Shown here one piece after another: positions 1 to 9,795 of a DNA stretch of 64,000 bases. A program made the translations under genes and the position numbers. How positions within the stretch are numbered: position 1 is the first letter of the stretch; every line of letters begins with the position of its first letter. The stretch lies in contig CAMDFX010000009.1 in assembly GCA_945897805.1 (NCBI GenBank), positions 1 through 64,000 of the forward strand. Reading direction: 5' to 3'. The notes beneath the pieces were generated by a model. The model saw only the letters and a program-made list of their open reading frames with translations. It searched no databases and was not told the origin of the DNA. Origin of the DNA: Chryseobacterium gleum. GTDB lineage: Bacteria; Bacteroidota; Bacteroidia; Flavobacteriales_D; Crocinitomicaceae.

Positions 1-1592
1 CGGTATTCTACGCCCAAATTTACGTCTGCGATGAATCCCAGTTTTTGGGCAAATTGTCCGTCTTCTAAAGTCACGTTGGTGCCTTTTTCGTACACCAAGG
101 CTTTTCTTCCTCCTTCGTAATTCATGTCCAAATTGATGAGAAATTTGTCAAACAAATTGTAGCTTCCACGAGCAGTTAATTGAAATTGAGGTAAATTCCA
201 AGCAAACGAATTGTTTTTGGCATTGTATGAAAAGAACTTCGCAACGCCGTCAATTTTCAATTTTTCAGACATTTGATAAGAAATCGATCCTTCAATCGTT
301 GCGATGTTCATCGTGTCGTAAATCACCCTGAATTGATTTCTTCCTGTTGCGTAAACTGTATCGGTCACAAAAAGGGCCTTGTTTCTGTGGTTTGAGAAGC
401 TCGCGCTGGCGTTGAAAGCAATTCTTTTAGTCAACGTTCCTTTGAAACCAATGAAGGCGTTGAGCGTGTTGCTTTCGTTTTGCAATTGCACATTGGAAAG
501 AATGAATTCGTTTTCTAAACTCAAACTTTTGAAAGTGTTTTGCTTCAATCCGCCTTTGATTCCTGCGTAGGGAATTAAAATATCATCAAACATAGAATAC
601 TTGACTTCCGCCACCGGATAAATGTAAAACTTCGCTTTTTCTTGCGCGTCAATGGTGATGTCGATGCCAATTTGTGCTTTCAACTTGTTGTTCATCGCAT
701 ACGTCGTGATGCTTGGTTTCAAGTTTACAATCGTGTTGTTTTTGATGATTCCTGTATCCAAAGAACTCAACCCCGCATCTTTTTCGCCGTATTTGTAGCC
801 GTTGTAACGAATATTGAAATCTGCTGAAAAAACTTCCTTGCCCATTTGGTACCAAAAAGAACTCGTTGCTGCAACATAATTTTCTCGTCCTCTCCAATTC
901 GCCAAACTATCAATTTTGGATTTTTTGTCGTGAAAGTTGAAATATGCCAAGCCAACTTTGTAGTTCAAATTAGCGCTGTCTTTTTTGTGTGAAGCGAAAG
1001 AAAATTGTGCGCCAATTTCATTGAAACGATTTTGGATGCTGTCGCGGTCTGCTTTTTCATTCTTGAAACCGTATTGGTGCAAACCTCTATTGTTGTTGAT
1101 AAATTCGCCTCTAGCGGTGTAATCTTTCTCGTTGATGCCACCAAAAATATTCAAACTTGTGCGGTCATACTGCGCTGGAGCGTAGCCTTTGATATTTCCG
1201 AATGAACTCAAATGTTTCAAATGTCCGCCATAAACGTATTTTCGTGAGCGCGCATTGTTGTAATAAATTTCGCCCAAAGGCATGAAAGTTGAGCCAATTC
1301 CGACTTTGACATACGTGTTGTATAATTGGGGCAATTTATCAACCAATTTCACCGTTGCTGGTTCGATGGTATCCAAAATAATTTTGGTTTCATATTTCAA
1401 TGAAAGCAGTGGATATTCTACTTCCGATTGCGGAATTACCGTGTCGATAATTTTGGGCGATTCTGCAATTCTGTACGCTTCTGGAACCGTTCGATTTGCT
1501 TTTACCAAAACGTTTTCTTCGTCTTGCTTGATTTGCGCAAAACTTTTAAAACCAACGATAATAAATGCGAGTAAAATGAAATTTTTGAACAT
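1..1592 (-). CDS. Outer-membrane beta-barrel protein (3' end beyond window)
   Basis: The reading frame opens at an ATG at 1592 and stays open to base 1, so about 530 codons are visible and the C-terminus is missing. The N-terminus (MFKNFILLAFIIVGFKSFAQ) is a typical Bacteroidota signal peptide. The rest is rich in alternating aromatic/polar strands, Asn, Tyr and Gly, with phrases such as YVYGGHLKHLSS and NLDMNYEGGRKALVY, as in TonB-receptor-like barrels; I see no convincing plug domain. The start lies 2 bases after the stop of the upstream TPR gene, so the two are almost certainly co-transcribed. In Bacteroidota a large periplasmic TPR protein is often paired with such a barrel. Substrate is unknown. 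Confidence 0.75.
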   Translation of the reverse strand, partial: MFKNFILLAFIIVGFKSFAQIKQDEENVLVKANRTVPEAYRIAESPKIIDTVIPQSEVEYPLLSLKYETKIILDTIEPATVKLVDKLPQLYNTYVKVGIGSTFMPLGEIYYNNARSRKYVYGGHLKHLSSFGNIKGYAPAQYDRTSLNIFGGINEKDYTARGEFINNNRGLHQYGFKNEKADRDSIQNRFNEIGAQFSFASHKKDSANLNYKVGLAYFNFHDKKSKIDSLANWRGRENYVAATSSFWYQMGKEVFSADFNIRYNGYKYGEKDAGLSSLDTGIIKNNTIVNLKPSITTYAMNNKLKAQIGIDITIDAQEKAKFYIYPVAEVKYSMFDDILIPYAGIKGGLKQNTFKSLSLENEFILSNVQLQNESNTLNAFIGFKGTLTKRIAFNASASFSNHRNKALFVTDTVYATGRNQFRVIYDTMNIATIEGSISYQMSEKLKIDGVAKFFSYNAKNNSFAWNLPQFQLTARGSYNLFDKFLINLDMNYEGGRKALVYEKGTNVTLEDGQFAQKLGFIADVNLGVEY

Positions 1593-1594
1593 GA

Positions 1595-4500
1595 TTAATT
1601 TTCTTTTTCGTTAATTTCGTTAATTTCGATTTCTGTCGATTGCTTTTCTTCCACTACTTTTGGTGTGGTTTTCAACTGCATCAATTCGTCCCAAAGTTGG
1701 TTTGCTTCTAGTAAAATTCCGTCGTCTTGAACGGTATAATTTTCGATTACCGACTGCAAAGTGTGTTCTGCTTGAAACAAATCTTGTTTGGCAATCAGCA
1801 CTTTTGACTGTAAAATCAACGCTTTGGCAATCCAGTAATCGTAAGCAGGTTTCATTTTTAGCAAAGCGCGAATTTCAGTTTCTGCTTTCACGTTTTCTTT
1901 TTGCTTGTAATACATTTCAGACAAATAAAACTTCGATTCTGGAGCCATCACAGTCGTGGTGTTTTTGACCACCCATTCCAACGAAGGTTTCGCTTCCGTG
2001 TAATTTTCTAACTGATAGAATGAAATTCCTTTCACATATTCCGCTTCCAATTTAATGGTGGATGCTGTCAAAGTATTAGCGAGTACTTTTTTGGAATATT
2101 CTGCAGCGTTCATCCAATTTTCTAGGAAGAAATTACAACGCATCAAACCAATGTGCGTGTTGTGCAAAGTACTAGGTTGGGAAGTCACTTTTTCCAGTTT
2201 GGCATAATAGAACATTGCTGTTTCATAATCGCCGCTGTTATACAAGTTTTTTGAAACCCGAATCGCTGCTAATTCTGTAAATTCGGTGTTTGGTTTTTCC
2301 AATAAAGCGCGGTAAATTTCAAATGCTTTGGACTCATTTCCTGTTCTGAAATAGGCGTTTGCCAAATAGGCTTGCATTTCGATTTCATATTTTCCGCCTG
2401 GATATTTCGTCAAATATTTCTCCAAATCTGGAATTGCTTCTGTAAATGAACTGTCTTCATATGGCTCAAAAGCAGCGCTGTAATAGCTATCTTCTAAATC
2501 ATCAACCACTTCCTCAGAGCAGTTATAGATTTTTAATTCTTCAATTCTATCCAATTGTTTTTGCGCTTTGTAAATGTCGCTCAAACCTTTCACCCCATCG
2601 ATGCAAGTTTCACGGTCGGTGCCATATTCAGCCAAGATTTTCTTGTATAAATCTTCCGATTTGGCATATTCTTTTCTCTTGAAATAAATATCTGCGATGT
2701 CAATTTTCGCCTCGCGCACCAAAATATATGTTGGATAATCTGTTACTAATTGTTGGAAATAAGGCAATGCTTTGTCGTCTTGCTCTTTTGCCCTAAAGCC
2801 CATTCCAATTTCATAAATCGAAGCCATGATGTATTGCGAACGCGGATAATTGTTGACAATGTCTTGCAAATTTTTGATTTTATCGTCTAATCCTTTTTCG
2901 GTCAAACCATAAGTCAATGACATGAAATACAGCGCTTGATCTTCATTTCCGGCTTTCAATTCATACACTTCTTTGTAATTCTTGATGGCCAATTCGTTTT
3001 TCTTGGTGATGTAGTAATAATCCGCTAAACGCATATAAGCATCGGCGGTCTTGGATTTATTTTTCAAATTTGCTTGCGAAAGGTAGTTTTTGAAAGCATC
3101 TTCCAATTGCGGATTTTGCAGGGTTTTTTCTTTTTTCGAGGTGTTCAAATAAGCGTAACCTAAATTGTAATAGGCATCACCGCGCAAACTAGAGGAAACA
3201 TTTCCAGGAAGTGAAAGGAAATTTTTAAATCCTTGAATGGCTTTGGCATCATTTTTCAGCTGGTAATAACCATCAGCAATCCAGAATTTTGCTTTGGCTG
3301 CAATTTCTGCGTCAATTGGATATTTGTCTACCAATTCAAAGGCAGCAATCGCTTTTAGGTAATTTGATTTCTGAAACAATTCCACTCCGTGATTGAAGGC
3401 TACAATTTGATAAGCCGTTTTCAATCTAATGTCTTTCGTTACCAATTTATCTAAAGATTTCAGCGCCGCTTCGTAATTGTTGGTTGAAGTATAAACGTTG
3501 ACTAAATACTGATAAACTTCATTTTTTCGGTCTGAATTTGGATATTTTTTGAGATACAATCCCAAGGCTTCCACCGCTTCGTCATAAGGATTTACATCTA
3601 ATTTGTAAGATAAAATCGCATAATTGTATAAGGCATCTTCTTGGATTTTTGCGTCCACATCCATCACCGCAGCTTCTTCAAATGCAGTACGGGCATAAGC
3701 GTTGTTTCCTTTTTTGAGGTAACATTCGCCAATGTGATAAAACGAGATCTGGCCCAAAGTGTCTTTTACTCTCGAAACGCGGTCAAACAATTGAATCGCT
3801 TTGTCGAAATTTGAACTTCGGTAATAAGCGTAACCCAATTCATAATCTTCTTGTCGCGTTGTGTTGGCTTTTGAATTGTATTTTTCTAAATACATCACTG
3901 CTTCGTCGTATTTTCCTACGCGGTAAAAAGCGTCGCCAATCAGGTGATTCATGTTGCTCATACTGTTAGCTTTCACACTGTCAACCAACGCCGGCGCAAA
4001 TTTGGCAACATCTTCGTATCGACCTTGCAAATAATAAATTTGCGTCATGTAATAAGGAACGACTTCTCGGAAGCGCGTATCTCCTAGCAACTTTTCGAAA
4101 CCTTCCAAAGCTGTTTGGTAGGATTTTTCATTGTATGCAATGTGAGAATAATAATACAAAGAAGGAGCGCCATACTGCGAAGTGCTGTTTCTCACTTCAT
4201 AAAACGCAGCGCGGGAAGCAGGAAAATTGTTTTCTTGGAAATTAGCGTATCCTAATTTGAAGAAAAATTCATCTTTTTCGTCAGCTTCTAAATCCAAAGG
4301 ATGCAATTTATTGAACCAAGCGATGGCTTCTTTGAAGTCTTTTTTCTGGTAATAATATCTTCCTAATTTGTAGTAGATTTTGGTTCGGTAGATGCTTTCG
4401 GGATAATTTTTATTGAAATCTTCCAATAATTTTATGCCGTCATTGTTAAATAATTCCAAGGCTGAAACACCCTCATAATAAAGCGCTTTCAGATAAAAAG

Positions 4501-4687
4501 GATCGTTTTTTTGCGCAAAAAGATCGAGAAATCCACGAAACTCTTTTCTTGCTGCGCTGTATTGTTCTTTTTCGAATAATTCTTCTCCACGGAAAAAAGC
4601 AGCATATTCACTGTTGTATTTTTCAGAAGTTTGTGCGCCCAAATGCAGGGTAGCCAACACCGATAATATGACCAAGAAACGGTTCAT
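1595..4687 (-). CDS. Large periplasmic tetratricopeptide-repeat protein
   Basis: This 1030-residue protein starts with a signal peptide (MNRFLVILSVLATLHLGAQT) and is built almost wholly of TPR units (recurring patterns such as YYKLGRYYYQKKDFKEAIAWF around residue 110 and AYYNLGYAYLNTSKKEKTL around 500). It ends in an acidic, Glu/Lys-rich tail. TPR arrays are protein-protein interaction scaffolds; a secreted one probably acts in the periplasm or at the outer membrane. It is transcribed directly into the barrel gene, with 2 bases between them, so the two products probably form one envelope assembly. No catalytic domain is visible. Confidence 0.85.
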   Translation of the reverse strand: MNRFLVILSVLATLHLGAQTSEKYNSEYAAFFRGEELFEKEQYSAARKEFRGFLDLFAQKNDPFYLKALYYEGVSALELFNNDGIKLLEDFNKNYPESIYRTKIYYKLGRYYYQKKDFKEAIAWFNKLHPLDLEADEKDEFFFKLGYANFQENNFPASRAAFYEVRNSTSQYGAPSLYYYSHIAYNEKSYQTALEGFEKLLGDTRFREVVPYYMTQIYYLQGRYEDVAKFAPALVDSVKANSMSNMNHLIGDAFYRVGKYDEAVMYLEKYNSKANTTRQEDYELGYAYYRSSNFDKAIQLFDRVSRVKDTLGQISFYHIGECYLKKGNNAYARTAFEEAAVMDVDAKIQEDALYNYAILSYKLDVNPYDEAVEALGLYLKKYPNSDRKNEVYQYLVNVYTSTNNYEAALKSLDKLVTKDIRLKTAYQIVAFNHGVELFQKSNYLKAIAAFELVDKYPIDAEIAAKAKFWIADGYYQLKNDAKAIQGFKNFLSLPGNVSSSLRGDAYYNLGYAYLNTSKKEKTLQNPQLEDAFKNYLSQANLKNKSKTADAYMRLADYYYITKKNELAIKNYKEVYELKAGNEDQALYFMSLTYGLTEKGLDDKIKNLQDIVNNYPRSQYIMASIYEIGMGFRAKEQDDKALPYFQQLVTDYPTYILVREAKIDIADIYFKRKEYAKSEDLYKKILAEYGTDRETCIDGVKGLSDIYKAQKQLDRIEELKIYNCSEEVVDDLEDSYYSAAFEPYEDSSFTEAIPDLEKYLTKYPGGKYEIEMQAYLANAYFRTGNESKAFEIYRALLEKPNTEFTELAAIRVSKNLYNSGDYETAMFYYAKLEKVTSQPSTLHNTHIGLMRCNFFLENWMNAAEYSKKVLANTLTASTIKLEAEYVKGISFYQLENYTEAKPSLEWVVKNTTTVMAPESKFYLSEMYYKQKENVKAETEIRALLKMKPAYDYWIAKALILQSKVLIAKQDLFQAEHTLQSVIENYTVQDDGILLEANQLWDELMQLKTTPKVVEEKQSTEIEINEINEKEN

Positions 4688-4846
4688 AAAGTTCTATATT
4701 TTTTAAAAAGTATAAAGTTAAGCGACTTGAGGCTCTGTTTTGGAGAGGAGGGTTAAAAGTTTTAAACGCGGCTGTGTTCAAATTATTTTGAAATTCTGCC
4801 GGTAGATGGTGAATAAATCTGCAACTTTACCGTAAATCTTTCAGCT

Positions 4847-5560
4847 GTGGGACAAGTAATTCGATTAAAAGACGCCAAAATTTACCAACAAAAAGAGTTG
4901 GTCTTGAACAACATCAATTTTGAGTTACAAGCCAATGAAATCATTTACTTGATTGGTAAAACGGGAAGCGGAAAAAGCAGCTTACTCAAAACTTTGTTTG
5001 GCGAATTGCCACTCACAGAAGGAAAAGGCGATGTTGCAGGTTTTGATTTATTGACACTCAAACGCAAAGATATTCCAATGTTGCGCAGAAAAATTGGGAT
5101 TATTTTCCAGGATTTTCAATTGTTGATGGACCGTTCGGTGATTAAAAATTTGTACTTCGTGATGCAATCCACAGGCTGGAAAGACAAGCAACAAATGGAG
5201 CAACGAGCGACTGGTGTTTTGAAAATGGTTGGCATTGAGAGCAAAGCACATTTGATGCCGCATACTTTATCTGGAGGAGAACAGCAACGTGTAGCGATTG
5301 CCCGCGCCTTGGTCAACAAACCAGAATTGATTTTGGCCGACGAACCAACAGGAAACTTGGATCCAGAAACTTCAGAAGAGATTATGCGCTTATTGATTAC
5401 TGTGGCGAAAGAAGAAAAATCTTCAGTGATCATGGCCACGCACGACATGTCGATGGTCGAAAAATTTCCGGGGCGTGTTTTCCGGGTTGAAAACGGGGGA
5501 ATGAAAGAAGTGGATAATTTGAATCGTTTCGATCCTTTTAAGCCGCTTTTTAACGAGTAA
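4847..5560 (+). CDS. FtsE-like ABC transporter ATP-binding protein
   Basis: A 237-residue ABC ATPase of the FtsE/LolD/MacB group. Visible are Walker A (GKTGSGKSS, about residues 37-45), the Q-loop (IIFQDFQLL), the signature LSGGEQQR, Walker B with D-loop (LILADEPTGNLD) and the H-loop (MATHD). FtsE with FtsX regulates peptidoglycan hydrolysis at the septum; in Bacteroidota a stand-alone FtsE-like gene with ftsX elsewhere is common, and no permease is adjacent here. The start is a GTG; no in-frame ATG fits the family's N-terminus. It is followed by a heptamer repeat tract 12 bases after the stop. FtsE is the best match, but LolD-type assignment cannot be excluded. Confidence 0.85.
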   Translation: MGQVIRLKDAKIYQQKELVLNNINFELQANEIIYLIGKTGSGKSSLLKTLFGELPLTEGKGDVAGFDLLTLKRKDIPMLRRKIGIIFQDFQLLMDRSVIKNLYFVMQSTGWKDKQQMEQRATGVLKMVGIESKAHLMPHTLSGGEQQRVAIARALVNKPELILADEPTGNLDPETSEEIMRLLITVAKEEKSSVIMATHDMSMVEKFPGRVFRVENGGMKEVDNLNRFDPFKPLFNE

Positions 5561-5565
5561 TTTCA

Positions 5566-5630
5566 GAAGACATTAGACATTAGACATCAGACAAAAGACA
5601 CTAGATATTAGACAGAAGACATTAGACTGA
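5566..5630 (+). repeat. ATTAGAC heptamer repeat tract after ftsE-like gene
   Basis: Four exact ATTAGAC copies (5572, 5579, 5607, 5621) and several near copies such as ATCAGAC and AAAGAC fill the space after the ABC gene's stop codon. The same heptamer follows lepA and era in this window, each time in the sense direction of the upstream gene. Confidence 0.8.
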
Positions 5631-5751
5631 ATTTTTCTAATTGTCTGATAATCTATTATCTTAAATTAAACCTTAATAAAACGTTTTCTACAGACATCAA
5701 GATAATCTTAAGTCTAGCAACGTAAGCTCTGTGGAATGTAAAAGCGAAAAT

Positions 5752-6162
5752 TCAAATATCTTTTTCTTCCTCTTTCATTTCTGGATTCACAAAATCAATC
5801 AATTTCTCAGTCATTTTGCCTATAAATTCATGGATTTTATCGTGGTATTTGTGGTACAAGACGTGCAAAATTTCGCTTAAAATCAATGATTTTAGTGCTT
5901 CGCCTCCAGATGCGTCTTTTTTGAAGATTTTCCCGACCACAAAGTCGATTCCAGCATCTCCCGCCATCGTGCCAGCCGCTTCATTTTCTTCACGCACACG
6001 CAACAAGGCATTTTTCAATAGGTTTACAGGTTGAATAGATTGATACACTTCTTGAAAATTGGCTTTCAACACCAATTCTTGCGCTTCTTTTTGAGATTCT
6101 AAAATTGCAATTTGTTGCTTTAAAGCTAAATAATTGCTGATTGAAGGAGTTTTGTTTTCCAT
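5752..6162 (-). CDS. Hypothetical cytoplasmic protein paired with holin-like protein
   Basis: I chose the ATG at 6162 (MENKTPSISNY), giving 136 residues; an upstream TTG would add only three. The protein has an N-terminal helical, coiled-coil-like region (LKQQIAILESQKEAQEL), a central glycine/acidic segment and an acidic C-terminus (NPEMKEEEKDI). No signal peptide or catalytic motif is visible. It lies 9 bases downstream of the holin-like membrane gene, so they form a two-gene operon; this pairing of a holin-superfamily protein and a small soluble helical protein recurs in Bacteroidota. Function unknown. Confidence 0.75.
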   Translation of the reverse strand: MENKTPSISNYLALKQQIAILESQKEAQELVLKANFQEVYQSIQPVNLLKNALLRVREENEAAGTMAGDAGIDFVVGKIFKKDASGGEALKSLILSEILHVLYHKYHDKIHEFIGKMTEKLIDFVNPEMKEEEKDI

Positions 6163-6171
6163 AATTTTCAA

Positions 6172-6516
6172 TTATTGCTCCGATAAAATTGAACGAATCA
6201 AGTGGTTGCGCACAGGATTTACAATTAATGACTTTCGAAAAATCAAAACTGTTAAAAATAGCAAAAAGTAGCATCCCGAGAGTGTTAGAAAGCCCAAAGG
6301 GTAACTTCCCAGCCAATCTGAAAGAAAAAAGCCAATCGAAATGCTCAAAAAAAGTAAAAAAAGGGTGATAAAAACGCCCAAAATAACTGCCAAACTGGTT
6401 AGCGAGCCGATGGCAGAAACCTTGTCGGTAGTTTTCAAAACCGCTAAATCATAGCGCGTTGTGAGATATGCTTTCAGATTTTCATTCAAATCTTCAATGG
6501 GTGAATTTTCTTCCAT
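6172..6516 (-). CDS. Phage holin superfamily III (YqjE-like) membrane protein
   Basis: A 114-residue protein with two hydrophobic spans (about residues 36-62 and 72-92) separated by a short loop and followed by a basic tail, the pattern of the Phage_holin_3_6/YqjE family. Despite the family name, these chromosomal proteins are not shown to lyse cells and are often stress- or envelope-related. The downstream partner starts 9 bases after the stop. No phage structural genes are nearby, so a prophage role is unlikely. Confidence 0.75.
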   Translation of the reverse strand: MEENSPIEDLNENLKAYLTTRYDLAVLKTTDKVSAIGSLTSLAVILGVFITLFLLFLSISIGFFLSDWLGSYPLGFLTLSGCYFLLFLTVLIFRKSLIVNPVRNHLIRSILSEQ

Positions 6517-6694
6517 GGTTGAGGGACTTTGATTATAGTACTAAGTTACGGAAAAAGATTGGGTTAGGGTCCGGAATGATAATTATGTAAAAAAGCGTTA
6601 TTTATAAATTTTTAAAATCAAATTATATTCAAATTTTTTTGTAATTTCAATGAAAGAAGAAGTATTATAAACGATTAAAAAACATTCAATTAAA

Positions 6695-7534
6695 ATGACA
6701 AAAAAGAAAAACATCAAAGTCCAAGGTTTAATAATTGCAATCACCCAAATTGATAATTCTGATTATATTTCTTTGACTGACATTGCCAGAAGTAAAAATG
6801 CTTCAGAACCTAAGGACGTAGTAAAAAACTGGCTACGTTCTAAAAGTGTTCTGGAATTTCTTGGATTGTGGGAACAAATAAATAATCCTAAATTCAAAGG
6901 GGTCGATTTCGACTCCTTAATGTTTGAAGCGGGAAGTAATTCATTTACATTGTCGCCGACAAAATGGATTGAAACTACAAGGGCAATTGGAATTTTCACC
7001 AAAGTAGGGAATAACGGTGGAACCTACGCTCATAAAGATATAGCTTTCGAGTTTGCCTCTTGGATTTCAGCAGGCTTCAAATTGTACCTCATCAAAGAAT
7101 TCCAGCGCCTCAAAGACGACGAAAGCGACCGATTGAACCTTCAATGGAATTTTCAACGCACATTAGCCAAAGTCAATTATCAAATTCACACTGATGCAAT
7201 CAAGGAGAATTTAATTCCGAAAAACATCACTTCAGCTCAAAAGAATTCTATATACGCCAATGAAGCTGATCTGCTCAATGTGGCATTATTTGGCAAAACT
7301 GCAAAAGAATGGCGAGATGATACTTCGCCGGGTTCAATTTCAGAAAAAAATGGCAACATACGAGATGAGGCGACCATCGAACAGTTGGTGATTTTGTCCA
7401 ATATTGAAAGTATCAACGCGATGCTCATTCACCAAAATTTAGAACAAGCTGAAAGACTAGAAAAACTCAATGCAATTGCCATTACGCAAATGAAATCGCT
7501 GTTGAATAATAAATCAATGGAGAAATTGATGTAA
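6695..7534 (+). CDS. Orphan KilA-N domain protein
   Basis: A 279-residue protein with an N-terminal KilA-N domain (about residues 10-145): the phrases YISLTDIARSKN, VVKNWLRSKSVLEFLGLWE, GGTYAHKDIAFEFASWIS and FKLYLIKEFQRLK are diagnostic. KilA-N is a DNA-binding domain of large DNA viruses and phages, found in Bacteroidota as a single cargo gene. The C-terminal half is helical and resembles the usual partner region of these orphan proteins (AKEWRDDTSPG, LVILSNIESINAMLI). It stands alone between unrelated genes, with no integrase or phage genes, and is AT-rich, which suggests acquisition by transfer. Its role is unproven. Confidence 0.85.
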   Translation: MTKKKNIKVQGLIIAITQIDNSDYISLTDIARSKNASEPKDVVKNWLRSKSVLEFLGLWEQINNPKFKGVDFDSLMFEAGSNSFTLSPTKWIETTRAIGIFTKVGNNGGTYAHKDIAFEFASWISAGFKLYLIKEFQRLKDDESDRLNLQWNFQRTLAKVNYQIHTDAIKENLIPKNITSAQKNSIYANEADLLNVALFGKTAKEWRDDTSPGSISEKNGNIRDEATIEQLVILSNIESINAMLIHQNLEQAERLEKLNAIAITQMKSLLNNKSMEKLM

Positions 7535-7702
7535 AAATCATTAAAAATTAACCAGCTTTGCACTTTTCAAAACAAAACACCAGTTTGATGCGTTGTTGAA
7601 ATAAGGTAAAATTGAAACCCGCGCTATTTCAATATGCTATTTTCACAAATAAACCTTTAGCTGCTAAAAATTACTTTTAAAAAATAAATAGATCCAAACA
7701 AA

Positions 7703-8680
7703 ATGGCATTTGAACAAAAAATGGAAGTGATTGACTCAGTTGAATCTCATGTGAGCAAATTTATGGAAGATAACATGAAAACGCCCGAGGAATGCTGGCA
7801 ACCTTCAGATTTTCTGCCAAATGCCAACGAAGATGACTTTATCGAAAAAATCAAAATTCTACAAGAAAGCATTGCCAATGTGCCTGATTCTGTGATGATT
7901 TCTTTAATAGGAAATATGATTACGGAAGAAGCACTTCCCAGTTATCAAACTTTTTTCAACTTACTAAAAGGAATCAACGAAGATCGAAATGTTGCCAATC
8001 CAAATGCTTGGGTTAGGTGGTCTAGATTGTGGACAGCGGAAGAAAATAGACATGGCGACTTGTTAAATAAATATTTGTATCTCAGTGGAAGAGTGGACAT
8101 GAAGCAAGTGGAAACGACCATTCAACGGTTGATTTACAACGGTATTGATTTACAAACTTCAGCTGATCCATATCACGGGCTAATTTACACTTCTTTTCAA
8201 GAGCGCGCCACGAAGATAACTCACGTCAATACTGGTAAAATAGCGCACAAATCAGGCGATACAGCCTTGGGCAAAATCTGTAATTTGATTGCAGGAGAAG
8301 AAGCGTTGCATGAAAAAGCGTACAAGTTTTTCATGGGCAAAATATTTGACTCTGACCCCAACGGCGGCCTAATTGCTTTCATGCAAATGATGAAAAACAA
8401 AATCGTGATGCCTGCATCTTTAATGGATTTTGGAACAAATAAAAGGCAATACATTACGTATGCAAATATTTCGCAAAAAATCGGGGTTTACACCAGCCAC
8501 GATTACGCCAGCATCATTGAGCACTTGACAAAATTTTGGAAAATCGAAACACTTACAGGACTCAATGAAAAAGGCCAAAAAGCACAAGATTTTTTATCCT
8601 CTTTGGCGGAAAGATATTTGAAAGTTGCAGACAGAATGCAAGAACCGAAAGAAGTTGAATTGATTTGGTTAAATCGCTGA
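7703..8680 (+). CDS. Acyl-ACP desaturase (ferritin-like di-iron)
   Basis: This 325-residue protein matches the soluble stearoyl-ACP desaturase family, which inserts a cis double bond into acyl chains on acyl carrier protein using a di-iron centre. The two iron-binding motifs are visible: EENRHG (about residues 114-119) and EEALHE (about 200-205), plus an earlier helix glutamate in ITEEALPSY. Length and architecture are those of the bacterial and plastid enzymes. It would provide oxygen-dependent unsaturated fatty acid synthesis for membrane fluidity. It appears monocistronic; no ferredoxin gene is nearby. Confidence 0.88.
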   Translation: MAFEQKMEVIDSVESHVSKFMEDNMKTPEECWQPSDFLPNANEDDFIEKIKILQESIANVPDSVMISLIGNMITEEALPSYQTFFNLLKGINEDRNVANPNAWVRWSRLWTAEENRHGDLLNKYLYLSGRVDMKQVETTIQRLIYNGIDLQTSADPYHGLIYTSFQERATKITHVNTGKIAHKSGDTALGKICNLIAGEEALHEKAYKFFMGKIFDSDPNGGLIAFMQMMKNKIVMPASLMDFGTNKRQYITYANISQKIGVYTSHDYASIIEHLTKFWKIETLTGLNEKGQKAQDFLSSLAERYLKVADRMQEPKEVELIWLNR

Positions 8681-8786
8681 AATAAATGCAATTTAAAGAG
8701 AAAATTGATGCGTTTAAAGCCAGTGTATTTAAACTATTTTAACTGGTAACTTTTCAGTGTAGCGAAGTTGACTCTTTGCAAATTAG

Positions 8787-9629
8787 TTACTTATACAGTT
8801 TAATCAACTGTTGTATATAATCGCTTTCATTTTTCGGAACTGTTACCAATATTGATTCTCCTTTGCTGTAAAAGTATAAATATTTGATTTTTTGTCCTTT
8901 TAGTTTTTCGATTTGAGCTAGACTGAACCAATTATAATATGAATTTCCGTCGCAATTAAAATCATTCCAGCTTTCTAATACAATTTCAGTATTATTTTCA
9001 AGTGTTATTTGTAGTGTGCTGCCTTCTTCAACACATCCAATGTTGGTTTGTATGATGATTGATTTATCAGAAGTTGGCGTAAAATTAATGTAATCATTGT
9101 TGTCGTCGTAACAAAGGAGTGAGCGATTGATGTAAGGATTAAATTCAAGTTTTGATAATTTTATTTTATCTTCCAGAGAAGCAATTTTACTGTTTTGTAA
9201 GTAGAATGAATTTTGAGATTCCCCCTCAAGTTCATTTCCGTAACTGTTTTTTGCGATATAATTATAGCTCGCTAACACAAGTAAAACGTTTTCAATCTTT
9301 TTATTATTTCCAAAATAGTACAGCGAATCTTCTTTTATGACTGTTAATTTAACACTTTTAGGAAGAAAGCTGAGCGGATAATTTAAGCTATTTTTCGCCC
9401 GCAAACTTGATTCTTCAATGATTTTCTTCAAAACTGCAATGTCTTTAATGTTCGAATCGCAACCAACGCAATCAAAATTAATGGTGTCTTTTTCTCCTTT
9501 TCCGTTCAAGACTTCTATTTTACCGGATGCTAAAACAGTTTTTACATCAGCTTCTGTAGACCCATTTTTGCAAGAAAGCAGGATGTTAACTGCAGAAAAA
9601 AGCGCTAAGATGATTGTTGAATTTTTCAT
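8787..9629 (-). CDS. Hypothetical lipoprotein
   Basis: A 280-residue protein with a lipoprotein signal peptide (IILALFSAVNILLSCKNG, lipobox LLSC). A short Cys pair (CVGCDS, about residue 53) follows, then mixed strand-rich sequence with two further cysteines and a C-terminal Lys-rich end. I do not recognise the family. It is flanked by the desaturase (convergent) and the unknown gene at 9796, and is AT-rich compared with the housekeeping genes. It may be a species-specific envelope lipoprotein. Confidence 0.7.
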   Translation of the reverse strand: MKNSTIILALFSAVNILLSCKNGSTEADVKTVLASGKIEVLNGKGEKDTINFDCVGCDSNIKDIAVLKKIIEESSLRAKNSLNYPLSFLPKSVKLTVIKEDSLYYFGNNKKIENVLLVLASYNYIAKNSYGNELEGESQNSFYLQNSKIASLEDKIKLSKLEFNPYINRSLLCYDDNNDYINFTPTSDKSIIIQTNIGCVEEGSTLQITLENNTEIVLESWNDFNCDGNSYYNWFSLAQIEKLKGQKIKYLYFYSKGESILVTVPKNESDYIQQLIKLYK

Positions 9630-9795
9630 AATTTTAAATTTCTTGGATGATTGATTGAGTTGTTATTCAACAAAACCACCCCAGTTTCCCAGGGTTGGTT
9701 TTGGTTGAAAGGTTTAATAGACTTTTGAATTTTTATGAATATACTTTCTAATTTGTGTTTAACGTTGAATATGTAAGGGAATTATAAAATAGTTT

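Noticed and set aside
5566-5630. CRISPR-like array
   Set aside because: Repeats are 7 bases with near-zero spacers, no Cas genes, and the unit recurs elsewhere as a tract.
6172-7534. Prophage
   Set aside because: A holin-superfamily protein and KilA-N alone; no integrase, capsid, terminase or tail genes.
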